From Scolanthus callimorphus (Eukaryota; Cnidaria; Anthozoa; Actiniaria; Edwardsiidae), in the NCBI GenBank assembly GCA_033964015.1, contig CM066913.1, forward strand, positions 7,744,953-7,808,952: a DNA stretch of 64,000 nucleotides. Direction: 5' to 3'. The notes beneath the pieces are model-generated. The model was not told the origin of the DNA and ran no database searches. It worked only from the letters and a program-made list of their open reading frames with translations. This document shows positions 23,101 to 36,063 of the stretch, piece by piece. Numbering within the stretch: position 1 is the stretch's first letter; every line of letters starts with the position of its first letter. Both the position numbers and the translations under genes were made by a program.

Positions 23101-26100
23101 CACTTGGAGGTGTCGATTTTGTTGACTGGCAGTGAAATCTTTTCAGCCTGTGTTTCTTGATCGGGGTTCCATATATCTCTTTTGAGTTTTCCCTGCGGAC
23201 TGCGGCAATGTGATTCTTGTTCGATTGGCTCGCTCTCTTGAGAATCAATTTCTTTAACAATCTGGAGCTTCCCAACAGTTGGCTTTTCAGCCTTTTGTAC
23301 CTCACTTTGCATTGGTTTCCATTCTAGTTCACGCCTTTTAGGCTTTTGCTTTGTAATGGATCTGCTATGTTGTCGACCTCTTCAGTTTGATCCCAGGAAA
23401 AAATTTGGTCCAATTGCAGTTTTTTCGGAGTCAAGGTTTGTTTGGCAATGACGTGCTCTTGATCTTCTTTCTTCCACTTGGAGGTATCGATTTTGTTGAC
23501 TGGCAGTGAAATCTTTTCAGCCTGTGTTTCTTGATCGGGGTTCCATATATCTCTTGTGAGTTTTCCCGGCGCACTGCGGCAGTGTGATTCTTGTTCGATT
23601 GGCTCGCTCTCTTGAGCATCAACTTCTTGATGAAAAACCGTTTCTTCTATCTGGAGTCTCTCAACAGTCGGCTTTTCAGCCTTGTGCACTTCACTTTGCA
23701 TTGGTTTCCATTCTAGTTCACGCCTTTTATGCTTTTTGCTTTGTAATGGATGTGCTATGTTTTCGACCTCTTCAGTTTGATCCCAGGAAAACATTTGGTC
23801 CAATTGCAGTTTTTTCGGAGTCAAGGTTTGTTTGGCAATGACGTGCTCTTGATCTTCTTTCTTCCACTTGGAGGTGTCGATTTTGTTGACTGGCAGTGAA
23901 ATCTTTTCAGCCTGTGTTTCTTGATCGGGGTTCCATATATCTCTTTTGAGCTTTCCCTGCGGACTGCGGCAATGTGATTCTTGTTCGATGGGCTCGCTCT
24001 CTTGAGAATCAATTTCTTTAACAATCTGGAGCTTCCCAACAGTTGGCTTTTCAGCCTTTTGTACCTCACTTTGCATTGGTTTCCATTCTAGTTCACGCCT
24101 TTTAGGCTTTTTGCTTTGTAATGGATCTGCTATGTTGTTGACCTCTTCAGTTTGATCCCAGGAAAAAATTTGGTCCAATTGCAGTTTTTTCGGAGTCAAG
24201 GTTTGTTTGGCAATGACGTGCTCTTGATCTTCTTTCTTCCACTTGGAGGTATCGATTTTGTTGACTGGCAGTGAAATCTTTTCAGCCTGTGTTTCTTGAT
24301 CGGGGTTCCATATATCTCTTGTGAGTTTTCCGGCGCACTGCGGCAGTGTGATTCTTGTTCGATTGGCTCGCTCTCTTGAGCATCAACTTCTTGATGAAAA
24401 ACCGTTTCTTCTATCTGGAGTCTCTCAACAGTCGGCTTTTCAGCCTTGTGCACTTCACTTTGCATTGGTTTCCATTCTAGTTCACGCCTTTTATGCTTTT
24501 TGCTTTGTAATGGATGTGCTATGTTTTCGACCTCTTCAGTTTGATCCCAGGAAAACATTTGGTCCAATTGCAGTTTTTTCGGAGTCAAGGTTTGTTTGGC
24601 AATGACGTGCTCTTGATCTTCTTTCTTCCACTTGGAGGTGTCGATTTTGTTGACTGGCAGTGAAATCTTTTCAGCCTGTGTTTCTTGATCGGGGTTCCAT
24701 ATATCTCTTTTGAGTTTTCCCTGCGGACTGCGGCAATGTGATTCTTGTTCGATGGGCTCGCTCTCTTGAGAATCAATTTCTTTAACAATCTGGAGCTTCC
24801 CAACAGTTGGCTTTTCAGCCTTTTGTACCTCACTTTGCATTGGTTTCCATTCTAGTTCACGCCTTTTAGGCTTTTTGCTTTGTAATGGATGTGCTATGTT
24901 GTCGACCTCTTCAGTTTGATCCCAGGAAAACATTTGGTCCAATTGCAGTTTTTTCGGAGTCAAGGTTTGTTTGGCAATGACGTGCTCTTGATCTTCTTTC
25001 TTCCACTTGGAGGTGTCGATTTTGTTGACTGGCAGTGAAATCTTTTCAGCCTGTGTTTCTTGATCGGGGTTCCATATATCTCTTTTGAGTTTTCCCTGCG
25101 GACTGCGGCAATGTGATTCTTGTTCGATTGGCTCGCTCTCTTGAGAATCAATTTCTTTAACAATCTGGAGCTTCCCAACAGTTGGCTTTTCAGCCTTTTG
25201 TACCTCACTTTGCATTGGTTTCCATTCTAGTTCACGCCTTTTAGGCTTTTTGCTTTGTAATGGATCTGCTATGTTGTCGACCTCTTCAGTTTGATCCCAG
25301 GAAAAAATTTGGTCCAATTGCAGTTTTTTCGGAGTCAAGGTTTGTTTGGCAATGACGTGCTCTTGATCTTCTTTCTTCCACTTGGAGGTATCGATTTTGT
25401 TGACTGGCAGTGAAATCTTTTCAGCCTGTGTTTCTTGATCGGGGTTCCATATATCTCTTGTGAGTTTTCCCGGCGCACTGCGGCAGTGTGATTCTTGTTC
25501 GATTGGCTCGCTCTCTTGAGCATCAACTTCTTGATGAAAAACCGTTTCTTCTATCTGGAGTCTCTCAACAGTCGGCTTTTCAGCCTTGTGCACTTCACTT
25601 TGCATTGGTTTCCATTCTAGTTCACGCCTTTTATGCTTTTTGCTTTGTAATGGATGTGCTATGTTTTCGACCTCTTCAGTTTGATCCCAGGAAAACATTT
25701 GGTCCAATTGCAGGTTTTTCGGAGTCAAGGTTTGTTTGGCAATGACGTGCTCTTGATCTTCTTTCTTCCACTTGGAGGTGTCGATTTTGTTGACTGGCAG
25801 TGAAATCTTTTCAGCCTGTGTTTCTTGATCGGGGTTCCATATATCTCTTTTGAGTTTTCCCTGCGGACTGCGGCAATGTGATTCTTGTTCGATGGGCTCG
25901 CTCTCTTGAGAATCAATTTCTTTAACAATCTGGAGCTTCCCAACAGTTGGCTTTTCAGCCTTTGTACCTCACTTTGCATTGGTTTCCATTCTAGTTCACG
26001 CCTTTTAGGCTTTTTGCTTTGTAATGGATCTGCTATGTTGTCGACCTCTTCAGTTTGATCCCAGGAAAAAATTTGGTCCAATTGCAGTTTTTCGGAGTCA

Positions 26101-29100
26101 AGGTTTGTTTGGCAATGACGTGCTCTTGATCTTCTTTCTTCCACTTGGAGGTATCGATTTTGTTGACTGGCAGTGAAATCTTTTCAGCCTGTGTTTCTTG
26201 ATCGGGGTTCCATATATCTCTTGTGAGTTTTCCCGGCGCACTGCGGCAGTGTGATTCTTGTTCGATTGGCTCGCTCTCTTGAGCATCAACTTCTTGATGA
26301 AAAACCGTTTCTTCTATCTGGAGTCTCTCAACAGTCGGCTTTTCAGCCTTGTGCACTTCACTTTGCATTGGTTTCCATTCTAGTTCACGCCTTTTATGCT
26401 TTTTGCTTTGTAATGGATGTGCTATGTTTTCGACCTCTTCAGTTTGATCCCAGGAAAACATTTGGTTCAATTGCAGTTTTTCGGAGTCAAGGTTTGTTTG
26501 GCAATGACGTGCTCTTGATCTTCTTTCTTCCACTTGGAGGTGTCGATTTTGTTGACTGGCAGTGAAATCTTTTCAGCCTGTGTTTCTTGATCGGGGTTCC
26601 ATATATCTCTTTTGAGTTTTCCCTGCGGACTGCGGCAATGTGATTCTTGTTCGATTGGCTCGCTCTCTTGAGAATCATTTTCTTTAACAATCTGGAGCTT
26701 CCCAACAGTTGGCTTTTCAGCCTTTTGTACCTCACTTTGCATTGGTTTCCATTCTAGTTCACGCCTTTTAGGCTTTTTGCTTTGTAATGGATCTGCTATG
26801 TTGTCGACCTCTTCAGTTTGATCCCAGGAAAAAATTTGGTCCAATTGCAGTTTTTTCGGAGTCAAGGTTTGTTTGGCAATGACGTGCTCTTGATCTTCTT
26901 TCTTCCACTTGGAGGTATCGATTTTGTTGACTGGCAGTGAAATCTTTTCAGCCTGTGTTTCTTGATCGGGGTTCCATATATCTCTTGTGAGTTTTCCCGG
27001 CGCACTGCGGCAGTGTGATTCTTGTTCGATTGGCTCGCTCTCTTGAGCATCAACTTCTTGATGAAAAACCGTTTCTTCTATCTGGAGTCTCTCAACAGTC
27101 GGCTTTTCAGCCTTGTGCACTTCACTTTGCATTGGTTTCCATTCTAGTTCACGCCTTTTATGCTTTTTGCTTTGTAATGGATGTGCTATGTTTTCGACCT
27201 CTTCAGTTTGATCCCAGGAAAACATTTGGTCCAATTGCAGTTTTTTCGGAGTCAAGGTTTGTTTGGCAATGACGTGCTCTTGATCTTCTTTCTTCCACTT
27301 GGAGGTGTCGATTTTGTTGACTGGCAGTGAAATCTTTTCAGCCTGTGTTTCTTGATCGGGGTTCCATATATCTCTTTTGAGTTTTCCTGCGGACTGCGGC
27401 AATGTGATTCTTGTTCGATGGGCTCGCTCTCTTGAGAATCAATTCTTTAACAATCTGGAGCTTCCCAACAGTTGGCTTTTCAGCCTTTTGTACCTCACTT
27501 TGCATTGGTTTCCATTCTAGTTCACGCCTTTTAGGCTTTTTGCTTTGTAATGGATGTGCTATGTTGTCGACCTCTTCAGTTTGATCCCAGGAAAACATTT
27601 GGTCCAATTGCAGTTTTTTCGGAGTCAAGGTTTGTTTGGCAATGACGTGCTCTTGATCTTCTTTCTTCCACTTGGAGGTGTCGATTTTGTTGACTGGCAG
27701 TGAAATCTTTTCAGCCTGTGTTTCTTGATCGGGGTTCCATATATCTCTTTTGAGTTTTCCCTGCGGACTGCGACAATGTGATTCTTGTTCGATGGGCTCG
27801 CTCTCTTGAGAATCAATTTCTTTAACAATCTGGAGCTTCCCAACAGTTGGCTTTTCAGCCTTTTGTACCTCACTTTGCATTGGTTTCCATTCTAGTTCAC
27901 GCCTTTTAGGCTTTTTGCTTTGTAATGGATCTGCTATGTTGTCGACCTCTTCAGTTTGATCCCAGGAAAAAATTTGGTCCAATTGCAGTTTTTTCGGAGT
28001 CAAGGTTTGTTTGGCAATGACGTGCTCTTGATCTTCTTTCTTCCACTTGGAGGTATCGATTTTGTTGACTGGCAGTGAAATCTTTTCAGCCTGTGTTTCT
28101 TGATCGGGGTTCCATATATCTCTTGTGAGTTTTCCCGGCGCACTGCGGCAGTGTGATTCTTGTTCGATTGGCTCGCTCTCTTGAGCATCAACTTCTTGAT
28201 GAAAAACCGTTTCTTCTATCTGGAGTCTCTCAACAGTCGGCTTTTCAGCCTTGTGCACTTCACTTGCATTGGTTTCCATTCTAGTTCACGCCTTTTATGC
28301 TTTTTGCTTTGTAATGGATGTGCTATGTTTTCGACCTCTTCAGTTTGATCCCAGGAAAACATTTGGTCCAATTGCAGTTTTTTCGGAGTCAAGGTTTGTT
28401 TGGCAATGACGTGCTCTTGATCTTCTTTCTTCCACTTGGAGGTGTCGATTTTGTTGACTGGCAGTGAAATCTTTTCAGCCTGTGTTTCTTGATCGGGGTT
28501 CCATATATCTCTTTTGAGCTTTCCCTGCGGACTGCGGCAATGTGATTCTTGTTCGATGGGCTCGCTCTCTTGAGAATCAATTTCTTTAACAATCTGGAGC
28601 TTCCCAACAGTTGGCTTTTCAGCCTTTTGTACCTCACTTTGCATTGGTTTCCATTCTAGTTCACGCCTTTTAGGCTTTTTGCTTTGTAATGGATCTGCTA
28701 TGTTGTCGACCTCTTCAGTTTGATCCCAGGAAAAAATTTGGTCCAATTGCAGTTTTTCGGAGTCAAGGTTTGTTTGGCAATGACGTGCTCTTGATCTTCT
28801 TTCTTCCACTTGGAGGTATCGATTTTGTTGACTGGCAGTGAAATCTTTCAGCCTGTGTTTCTTGATCGGGGTTCCATATATCTCTTGTGAGTTTTCCCGG
28901 CGCACTGCGGCAGTGTGATTCTTGTTCGATTGGCTCGCTCTCTTGAGCATCAACTTCTTGATGAAAAACCGTTTCTTCTATCTGGAGTCTCTCAACAGTC
29001 GGCTTTTCAGCCTTGTGCACTTCACTTTGCATTGGTTTCCATTCTAGTTCACGCCTTTTATGCTTTTTGCTTTGTAATGGATGTGCTATGTTTTCGACCT

Positions 29101-32100
29101 CTTCAGTTTGATCCCAGGAAAACATTTGGTCCAATTGCAGTTTTTTCGGAGTCAAGGTTTGTTTGGCAATGACGTGCTCTTGATCTTCTTTCTTCCACTT
29201 GGAGGTGTCGATTTTGTTGACTGGCAGTGAAATCTTTTCAGCCTGTGTTTCTTGATCGGGGTTCCATATGTCTCTTTTGAGTTTTCCCTGCGGACTGCGG
29301 CAATGTGATTCTTGTTCGATGGGCTCGCTCTCTTGAGAATCAATTTCTTTAACAATCTGGAGCTTCCCAACAGTTGGCTTTTCAGCCTTTTGTACCTCAC
29401 TTTGCATTGGTTTCCATTCTAGTTCACGCCTTTTAGGCTTTTTGCTTTGTAATGGATGTGCTATGTTGTCGACCTCTTCAGTTTGATCCCAGGAAAACAT
29501 TTGGTCCAATTGCAGTTTTTTCGGAGTCAAGGTTTGTTTGGCAATGACGTGCTCTTGATCTTCTTTCTTCCACTTGGAGGTGTCGATTTTGTTGACTGGC
29601 AGTGAAATCTTTTCAGCCTGTGTTTCTTGATCGGGGTTCCATATATCTCTTTTGAGTTTTCCCTGCGGACTGCGGCAATGTGATTCTTGTTCGATTGGCT
29701 CGCTCTCTTGAGAATCAATTTCTTTAACAATCTGGAGCTTCCAACAGTTGGCTTTTCAGCCTTTTGTACCTCACTTTGCATTGGTTTCCATTCTAGTTCA
29801 CGCCTTTTAGGCTTTTTGCTTTGTAATGGATCTGCTATGTTGTCGACCTCTTCAGTTTGATCCCAGGAAAAAATTTGGTCCAATTGCAGTTTTTTCGGAG
29901 TCAAGGTTTGTTTGGCAATGACGTGCTCTTGATCTTCTTTCTTCCACTTGGAGGTATCGATTTTGTTGACTGGCAGTGAAATCTTTTCAGCCTGTGTTTC
30001 TTGATCGGGGTTCCATATATCTCTTGTGAGTTTTCCCGGCGCACTGCGGCAGTGTGATTCTTGTTCGATTGGCTCGCTCTCTTGAGCATCAACTTCTTGA
30101 TGAAAAACCGTTTCTTCTATCTGGAGTCTCTCAACAGTCGGCTTTTCAGCCTTGTGCACTTCACTTTGCATTGGTTTCCATTCTAGTTCACGCCTTTTAT
30201 GCTTTTTGCTTTGTAATGGATGTGCTATGTTTTCGACCTCTTCAGTTTGATCCCAGGAAAACATTTGGTCCAATTGCAGTTTTTTCGGAGTCAAGGTTTG
30301 TTGGCAATGACGTGCTCTTGATCTTCTTTCTTCCACTTGGAGGTGTCGATTTTGTTGACTGGCAGTGAAATCTTTTCAGCCTGTGTTTCTTGATCGGGGT
30401 TCCATATATCTCTTTTGAGTTTTCCCTGCGGACTGCGGCAATGTGATTCTTGTTCGATGGGCTCGCTCTCTTGAGAATCAATTTCTTTAACAATCTGGAG
30501 CTTCCCAACAGTTGGCTTTTCAGCCTTTTGTACCTCACTTTGCATTGGTTTCCATTCTAGTTCACGCCTTTTAGGCTTTTTTCTTTGTAATGGATGTGCT
30601 ATGTTTTCGACCTCTTCAGTTTGATCCCAGGAAAACATTTGGTCCAATTGCAGTTTTTTCGGAGTCAAGGTTTGTTTGGCAATGACGTGCTCTTGATCTT
30701 CTTTCTTCCACTTGGAGGTGTCGATTTTGTTGACTGGCAGTGAAATCTTTTCAGCCTGTGTTTCTTGATCGGGGTTCCATATATCTCTTGTGAGTTTTCC
30801 CGGCGCACTGCGGCAGTGTGATTCTTGTTCGATTGGCTCGCTCTCTTGAGCATCAACTTCTTGATGAAAAACCGTTTCTTCTATCTGGAGTCTCTCAACA
30901 GTCGGCTTTTCAGCCTTGTGCACTTCACTTTGCATTGGTTTCCATTCTAGTTCACGCCTTTTATGCTTTTTGCTTTGTAATGGATGTGCTATGTTTTCGA
31001 CCTCTTCAGTTTGATCCCAGGAAAACATTTGGTCCAATTGCAGTTTTTTCGGAGTCAAGGTTTGTTTGGCAATGACGTGCTCTTGATCTTCTTTCTTCCA
31101 CTTGGAGGTGTCGATTTTGTTGACTGGCAGTGAAATCTTTTCAGCCTGTGTTCTTGATCGGGGTTCCATATATCTCTTTTGAGTTTTCCCTGCGGACTGC
31201 GGCAATGTGATTCTTGTTCGATTGGCTCGCTCTCTTGAGAATCAATTTCTTTAACAATCTGGAGCTTCCCAACAGTTGGCTTTTCAGCCTTTTGTACCTC
31301 ACTTTGCATTGGTTTCCATTCTAGTTCACGCCTTTTAGGCTTTTTGCTTTGTAATGGATCTGCTATGTTGTCGACCTCTTCAGTTTGATCCCAGGAAAAA
31401 ATTTGGTCCAATTGCAGTTTTTTCGGAGTCAAGGTTTGTTTGGCAATGACGTGCTCTTGATCTTCTTTCTTCCACTTGGAGGTATCGATTTTGTGACTGG
31501 CAGTGAAATCTTTTCAGCCTGTGTTTCTTGATCGGGGTTCCATATATCTCTTGTGAGTTTTCCCGGCGCACTGCGGCAGTGTGATTCTTGTTCGATTGGC
31601 TCGCTCTCTTGAGCATCAACTTCTTGATGAAAAAACCGTTTCTTCTATCTGGAGTCTCTCAACAGTCGGCTTTTCAGCCTTGTGCACTTCACTTTGCATT
31701 GGTTTCCATTCTAGTTCACGCCTTTTATGCTTTTTGCTTTGTAATGGATGTGCTATGTTTTCGACCTCTTCAGTTTGATCCCAGGAAAACATTTGGTCCA
31801 ATTGCAGTTTTTTCGGAGTCAAGGTTTGTTTGGCAATGACGTGCTCTTGATCTTCTTTCTTCCACTTGGAGGTGTCGATTTTGTTGACTGGCAGTGAAAT
31901 CTTTTCAGCCTGTGTTTCTTGATCGGGGTTCCATATATCTCTTTTGAGTTTTCCCTGCGGACTGCGGCAATGTGATTCTTGTTCGATGGGCTCGCTCTCT
32001 TGAGAATCAATTTCTTTAACAATCTGGAGCTTCCCAACAGTTGGCTTTTCAGCCTTTGTACCTCACTTTGCATTGGTTTCCATTCTAGTTCACGCCTTTT

Positions 32101-34730
32101 AGGCTTTTTGCTTTGTAATGGATGTGCTATGTTGTCGACCTCTTCAGTTTGATCCCAGGAAAACATTTGGTCCAATTGCAGTTTTTTCGGAGTCAAGGTT
32201 TGTTTGGCAATGACGTGCTCTTGATCTTCTTTCTTCCACTTGGAGGTGTCGATTTTGTTGACTGGCAGTGAAATCTTTTCAGCCTGTGTTTCTTGATCGG
32301 GGTTCCATATATCTCTTTTGAGTTTTCCCTGCGGACTGCGGCAATGTGATTCTTGTTCGATGGGCTCGCTCTCTTGAGAATCAATTTCTTTAACAATCTG
32401 GAGCTTCCCAACAGTTGGCTTTTCAGCCTTTTGTACCTCACTTTGCATTGGTTTCCATTCTAGTTCACGCCTTTTAGGCTTTTTGCTTTGTAATGGATCT
32501 GCTATGTTGTCGACCTCTTCAGTTTGATCCCAGGAAAAAATTTGGTCCAATTGCAGTTTTTTCGGAGTCAAGGTTTGTTTGGCAATGACGTGCTCTTGAT
32601 CTTCTTTCTTCCACTTGGAGGTATCGATTTTGTTGACTGGCAGTGAAATCTTTTCAGCCTGTGTTTCTTGATCGGGGTTCCATATATCTCTTGTGAGTTT
32701 TCCCGGCGCACTGCGGCAGTGTGATTCTTGTTCGATTGGCTCGCTCTCTTGAGCATCAACTTCTTGATGAAAAACCGTTTCTTCTATCTGGAGTCTCTCA
32801 ACAGTCGGCTTTTCAGCCTTGTGCACTTCACTTTGCATTGGTTTCCATTCTAGTTCACGCCTTTTATGCTTTTTGCTTTGTAATGGATGTGCTATGTTTT
32901 CGACCTCTTCAGTTTGATCCCAGGAAAACATTTGGTCCAATTGCAGTTTTTTCGGAGTCAAGGTTTGTTTGGCAATGACGTGCTCTTGATCTTCTTTCTT
33001 CCACTTGGAGGTGTCGATTTTGTTGACTGGCAGTGAAATCTTTTCAGCCTGTGTTTCTTGATCGGGGTTCCATATATCTCTTTTGAGTTTTCCCTGCGGA
33101 CTGCGGCAATGTGATTCTTGTTCGATGGGCTCGCTCTCTTGAGAATCAATTTCTTTAACAATCTGGAGCTTCCCAACAGTTGGCTTTTCAGCCTTTTGTA
33201 CCTCACTTTGCATTGGTTTCCATTCTAGTTCACGCCTTTTAGGCTTTTTGCTTTGTAATGGATCTGCTATGTTGTCGACCTCTTCAGTTTGATCCCAGGA
33301 AAACATTTGGTCCAATTGCAGTTTTTTCGGAGTCAAGGTTTGTTTGGCAATGACGTGCTCTTGATCTTCTTTCTTCCACTTGGAGGTGTCGATTTTGTTG
33401 ACTTGCAGTGAAATCTTTTCAGCCCGTTTTTCTTTTGGGTTCTCTTGAAAGTCAACTTCTTGGACGACGACTTTCTTTTGTATCCTCCTGACAGTCGGCT
33501 TTTCAGTCTTCTCTACTTCCATTTGCATAGGTTTCCATTCTATCTGGATCTTTTGGAGGTTTTCCCTTTGAACGGCTTGGCTGTCCAGGTCTTGAGTTGT
33601 ATCAAACGAAAACAGTGGTTGTTTTTGCAGTTTTCTTTGAGTGATGGTTTCTTCTTCTGTCTTCCAACTCGAAGTGTCAATTTTATTGTTTCGGCATGGA
33701 ATCTTTTCTGCGTGATTTTCTACAGGGTTCCATAAATCTCGTTTGAGTTTTCCGGGTAGTCGCTGGTAAAGTGATTCCTGTTCGATAGCCTCGGCACCCT
33801 TTTGCAGATTATGTTCTTCGTCGAAAACTGTCTTTGCAATCTTGAGCTTCCCGACATTCGGCTTGTAAGCCTTCTCTACTTCATTTCGTTGTGTTTTCCA
33901 TTCTACGTGGAGCTTTTTAGGCTTTTCCGCGCGTTGTACTATAACGTCTTGGCTGTCCAAGCCTTCCGTTTTGTCAAAAGAAAACAGTTGCCGTCTTCTA
34001 GGATTGAAGGTTTGTTTGACTTTGACTTGCTCTTCTTCTGGTTTCCTCTTGGAGGTGTCGATTTTATTGACCTGCCATGGCTTGTTTTCCACGCGTGTTT
34101 CTTTAGATTTCGAAAAATCTGTTGTGAGTTTTCCTGGCATACTGTAGTAATATGTCCTATCGTCGACAGGCTCACCCTCTGGTGGATCGGGACGTTCTTG
34201 AACATGTGTTCCTTTCCAATTCTGTTTTTGTGCTTTTTAGTCGCGCTATGGTGACGAACAAGGTGTTCAGCAGCATTTTTCTGCTCCTCTAATGTGTCGA
34301 TGTTGTCATGATCCTGATGATGGCCGTTTTGATAGACGTACCTTGTTCCATTGTGTTTCCAATCAGCATCATTGGTATCAGAATTGTTTCCCAATGTTCC
34401 GTTGGAGCTTGGCGCAGTCTCTGACATTCTTTTGGTGAAGAATTTCCTTCCTTGGGCCTGTCTTTGTGGTTGGACTGTGCTCATAGGTAGCTCATTTTCA
34501 AGTACTGTTTTTCTTGGGTTGATTTCGTTTCGAAAATTGTTTCTTTGATCAAGGGAGGTTTTTCTGTTTTCTTGTTGTAAATTGGGTTTGTCTTTTCCTT
34601 TTCTTGTTACGATAGTCTTTTTTCGTATAGTGACGTTTCCGTCTTTGTCCACAGTTCTGGTTGTTGTCTCGGTTATAGTGTCGTCTCCTTCCGTCCATGT
34701 GCGAGTTGTTTCTTGTTCTTTGTTCGCCAT
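20192..34730 (-). CDS. giant tandem-repeat protein, about 4,850 residues, unrecognised family
   Basis: One minus-strand coding unit without visible introns. It starts at ATG 34730 (MANKEQETTRTWTEGDDTI), followed by about 170 mostly polar residues, then two degenerate repeats, about 31 near-identical repeats, two diverged repeats and a polar Q/N/G/K-rich tail ending at 20192. Each unit is 125 or 130 residues, rich in K, E and Q. Units carry short motifs ending in W or F: PVNKIDTSKWK, LQLDQMFSW, RRELEWKPM, PTVGKLQI and GKLKRDIWNP. No signal peptide or membrane span. About 19 single-base indels split the frame, 18 losses and one gain. Correcting the net 17 bases makes the span exactly 4,852 codons, and all unit lengths are multiples of 3, supporting one continuous frame. 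The motifs resemble those of the nexilin-like gene at 51.7-62.8 kb, suggesting a cytoskeletal scaffold; that role is inference. Confidence 0.8.
21190..33440 (-). repeat. coding tandem array of 375-bp and 390-bp units
   Basis: Using the GAGGTRTCGATTTTGTTGAC anchor I count 31 near-identical units from 21970 to 33384, plus two diverged ones at about 21211 and 21587. Spacing is 375 (S) or 390 (L) bp after allowing for one-base indels. Long units carry QIEETVFHQEVDAQES where short ones have QIVKEIDSQES. The order of S and L over 30 intervals has an exact period of 12 (7 S and 5 L, 4,575 bp). Degenerate units at both ends and homogeneous ones in the centre are typical of unequal crossing-over. Confidence 0.92.
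34200..34240 (-). other. inferred frame change near the N terminus of the giant gene
   Basis: The frame from ATG 34730 runs past here but loses repeat-like sequence. The frame holding RPDPPEGEPVDDRTYYYSM and the first repeat is offset by one base and is open only below about 34241. The local AAAAA runs make a single lost A the simplest reading; a tiny intron is the alternative. Confidence 0.5.
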
Positions 34731-36063
34731 AGCGTATGTTTCTTAAATCTGTGTTGTTATCTTTCTGTAACTGTAAAAACGAACATACTCTGTGTGAGTT
34801 TTAAACTACACACGATATCCACGGACATGGTCATGAGAAGGTCGATGGACGTTTAACCCATATTCTCATTAGTGTATTAAGGCCTGGGTCAGCCTAGAAA
34901 ATCGAGAAAATGACAAAATTTCAAATATCTTTGCTAAGCATATTAATATTAATGATGGAGCATGAAATTTCCAGGATAGCTAACAATCATCGAGTGAAAT
35001 GTTTTAGTATGGAATTTGGGCTGATACACTGGTCACGTGGCCAGTCACGTGACATTTTCACTTTGAAAGTTTAATGAATTATCCGGTGGTGAGTATATAT
35101 ATTTCTAAATATATTTCTATTTTCGGCTTCTATATAGTGGCGTCTTAGCTGGTGGAAAAAGTTGGGGCTGAGATATTAAGTAGGTCACGTGACCTGATTT
35201 CGACCCTTCTCGTTAACGATAAATGATAGCTCAGCAGCCAAAACGGTACGATGTTTATATTCTTGGTTTTCACTTGCCACGTGACGAAATTTATTTCTCT
35301 AAATTAACTTCTAAACACTGGGTGCCTAATAGAATTATAAAGAATAGACAAAATTATGTTTCCTGGGTAAATTTTAGGCCGATTGGTCACTTTCCGAGCG
35401 ATATTAGCAAGTGAATGTGCGCCATTTTGTACAGTAATTGTATGGAGCCGTTGGAGCCCCAGCAGAGGGGCTCCATAATGGCGGCCAATTAATCGGGTCT
35501 CCCAAACGACGCTGTTTTTAATCCAAATTATAGGAATAGTTTTAGAATGGTAAGATATGAACTTTTATAACATGCTGAAATGCCAAAAAGGCAAGAACGG
35601 TGCAAATCGAGTGAAATACGGTAAGTTCAAAATACATGATTGGTGTTGCGTGACATAAATAGCTTTGGCGATATCTTGAGAACTACTTGGCAGAAGGTGC
35701 CGAAATTTCGTGTGACAAATCCTTGAATAGAGTTATATTCATGACAGAATGGACATCTCTGTAGGTTGATGACGTCACATGAAAACCGAGAATTGCTGAG
35801 GCCTATCCATTTTCACCAAATTTGTACAGTTAGATGTTTTCTCCATCACCGGAAACACTATTTACTGTTTAGTCGCGTGACATGCATTGTGACGTCACTC
35901 CGAACTAAACTATCGCACCAAAATGTTATGTTCGTCGAGTTTTATCACTGTGCCAAAAATTAGCCTGCCTTAAATAGACTAAAGCGATTTAAAGCACAGT
36001 TTGCGTTTTCCCATGCCCATTTAGAATCTCAGGCCTTTTAAGCAAAGGTTACAGAACAGCTTG
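34731..36063. other. upstream intergenic region of the giant gene
   Basis: Presumably holds the promoter of the giant gene just above 34730, but no TATA box or other clear element is seen. Around 35020-35180 there are repeated GGTCACGTGRCC / CACGTGAC words. No credible coding exon. Confidence 0.45.

Noticed and set aside
22293..32759. Alternative minus-strand frames of 63 and 82 codons repeated through the array
   Set aside because: They are out-of-frame readings of the same units, end at fixed stops in every unit and have no continuity into the N- or C-terminal regions.
22446..32978. Repeated plus-strand open frames of about 85 codons in the array
   Set aside because: They are antisense shadows of the minus-strand repeat, recur once per long unit, and do not join with the unique end sequences, whereas the minus-strand frame does.
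20192..34730. Pseudogene call for the giant repeat unit
   Set aside because: Breaks are one-base run-length changes, not shared between the duplicated blocks I compared, with no point-mutation stops, and the corrected length is an exact multiple of 3.
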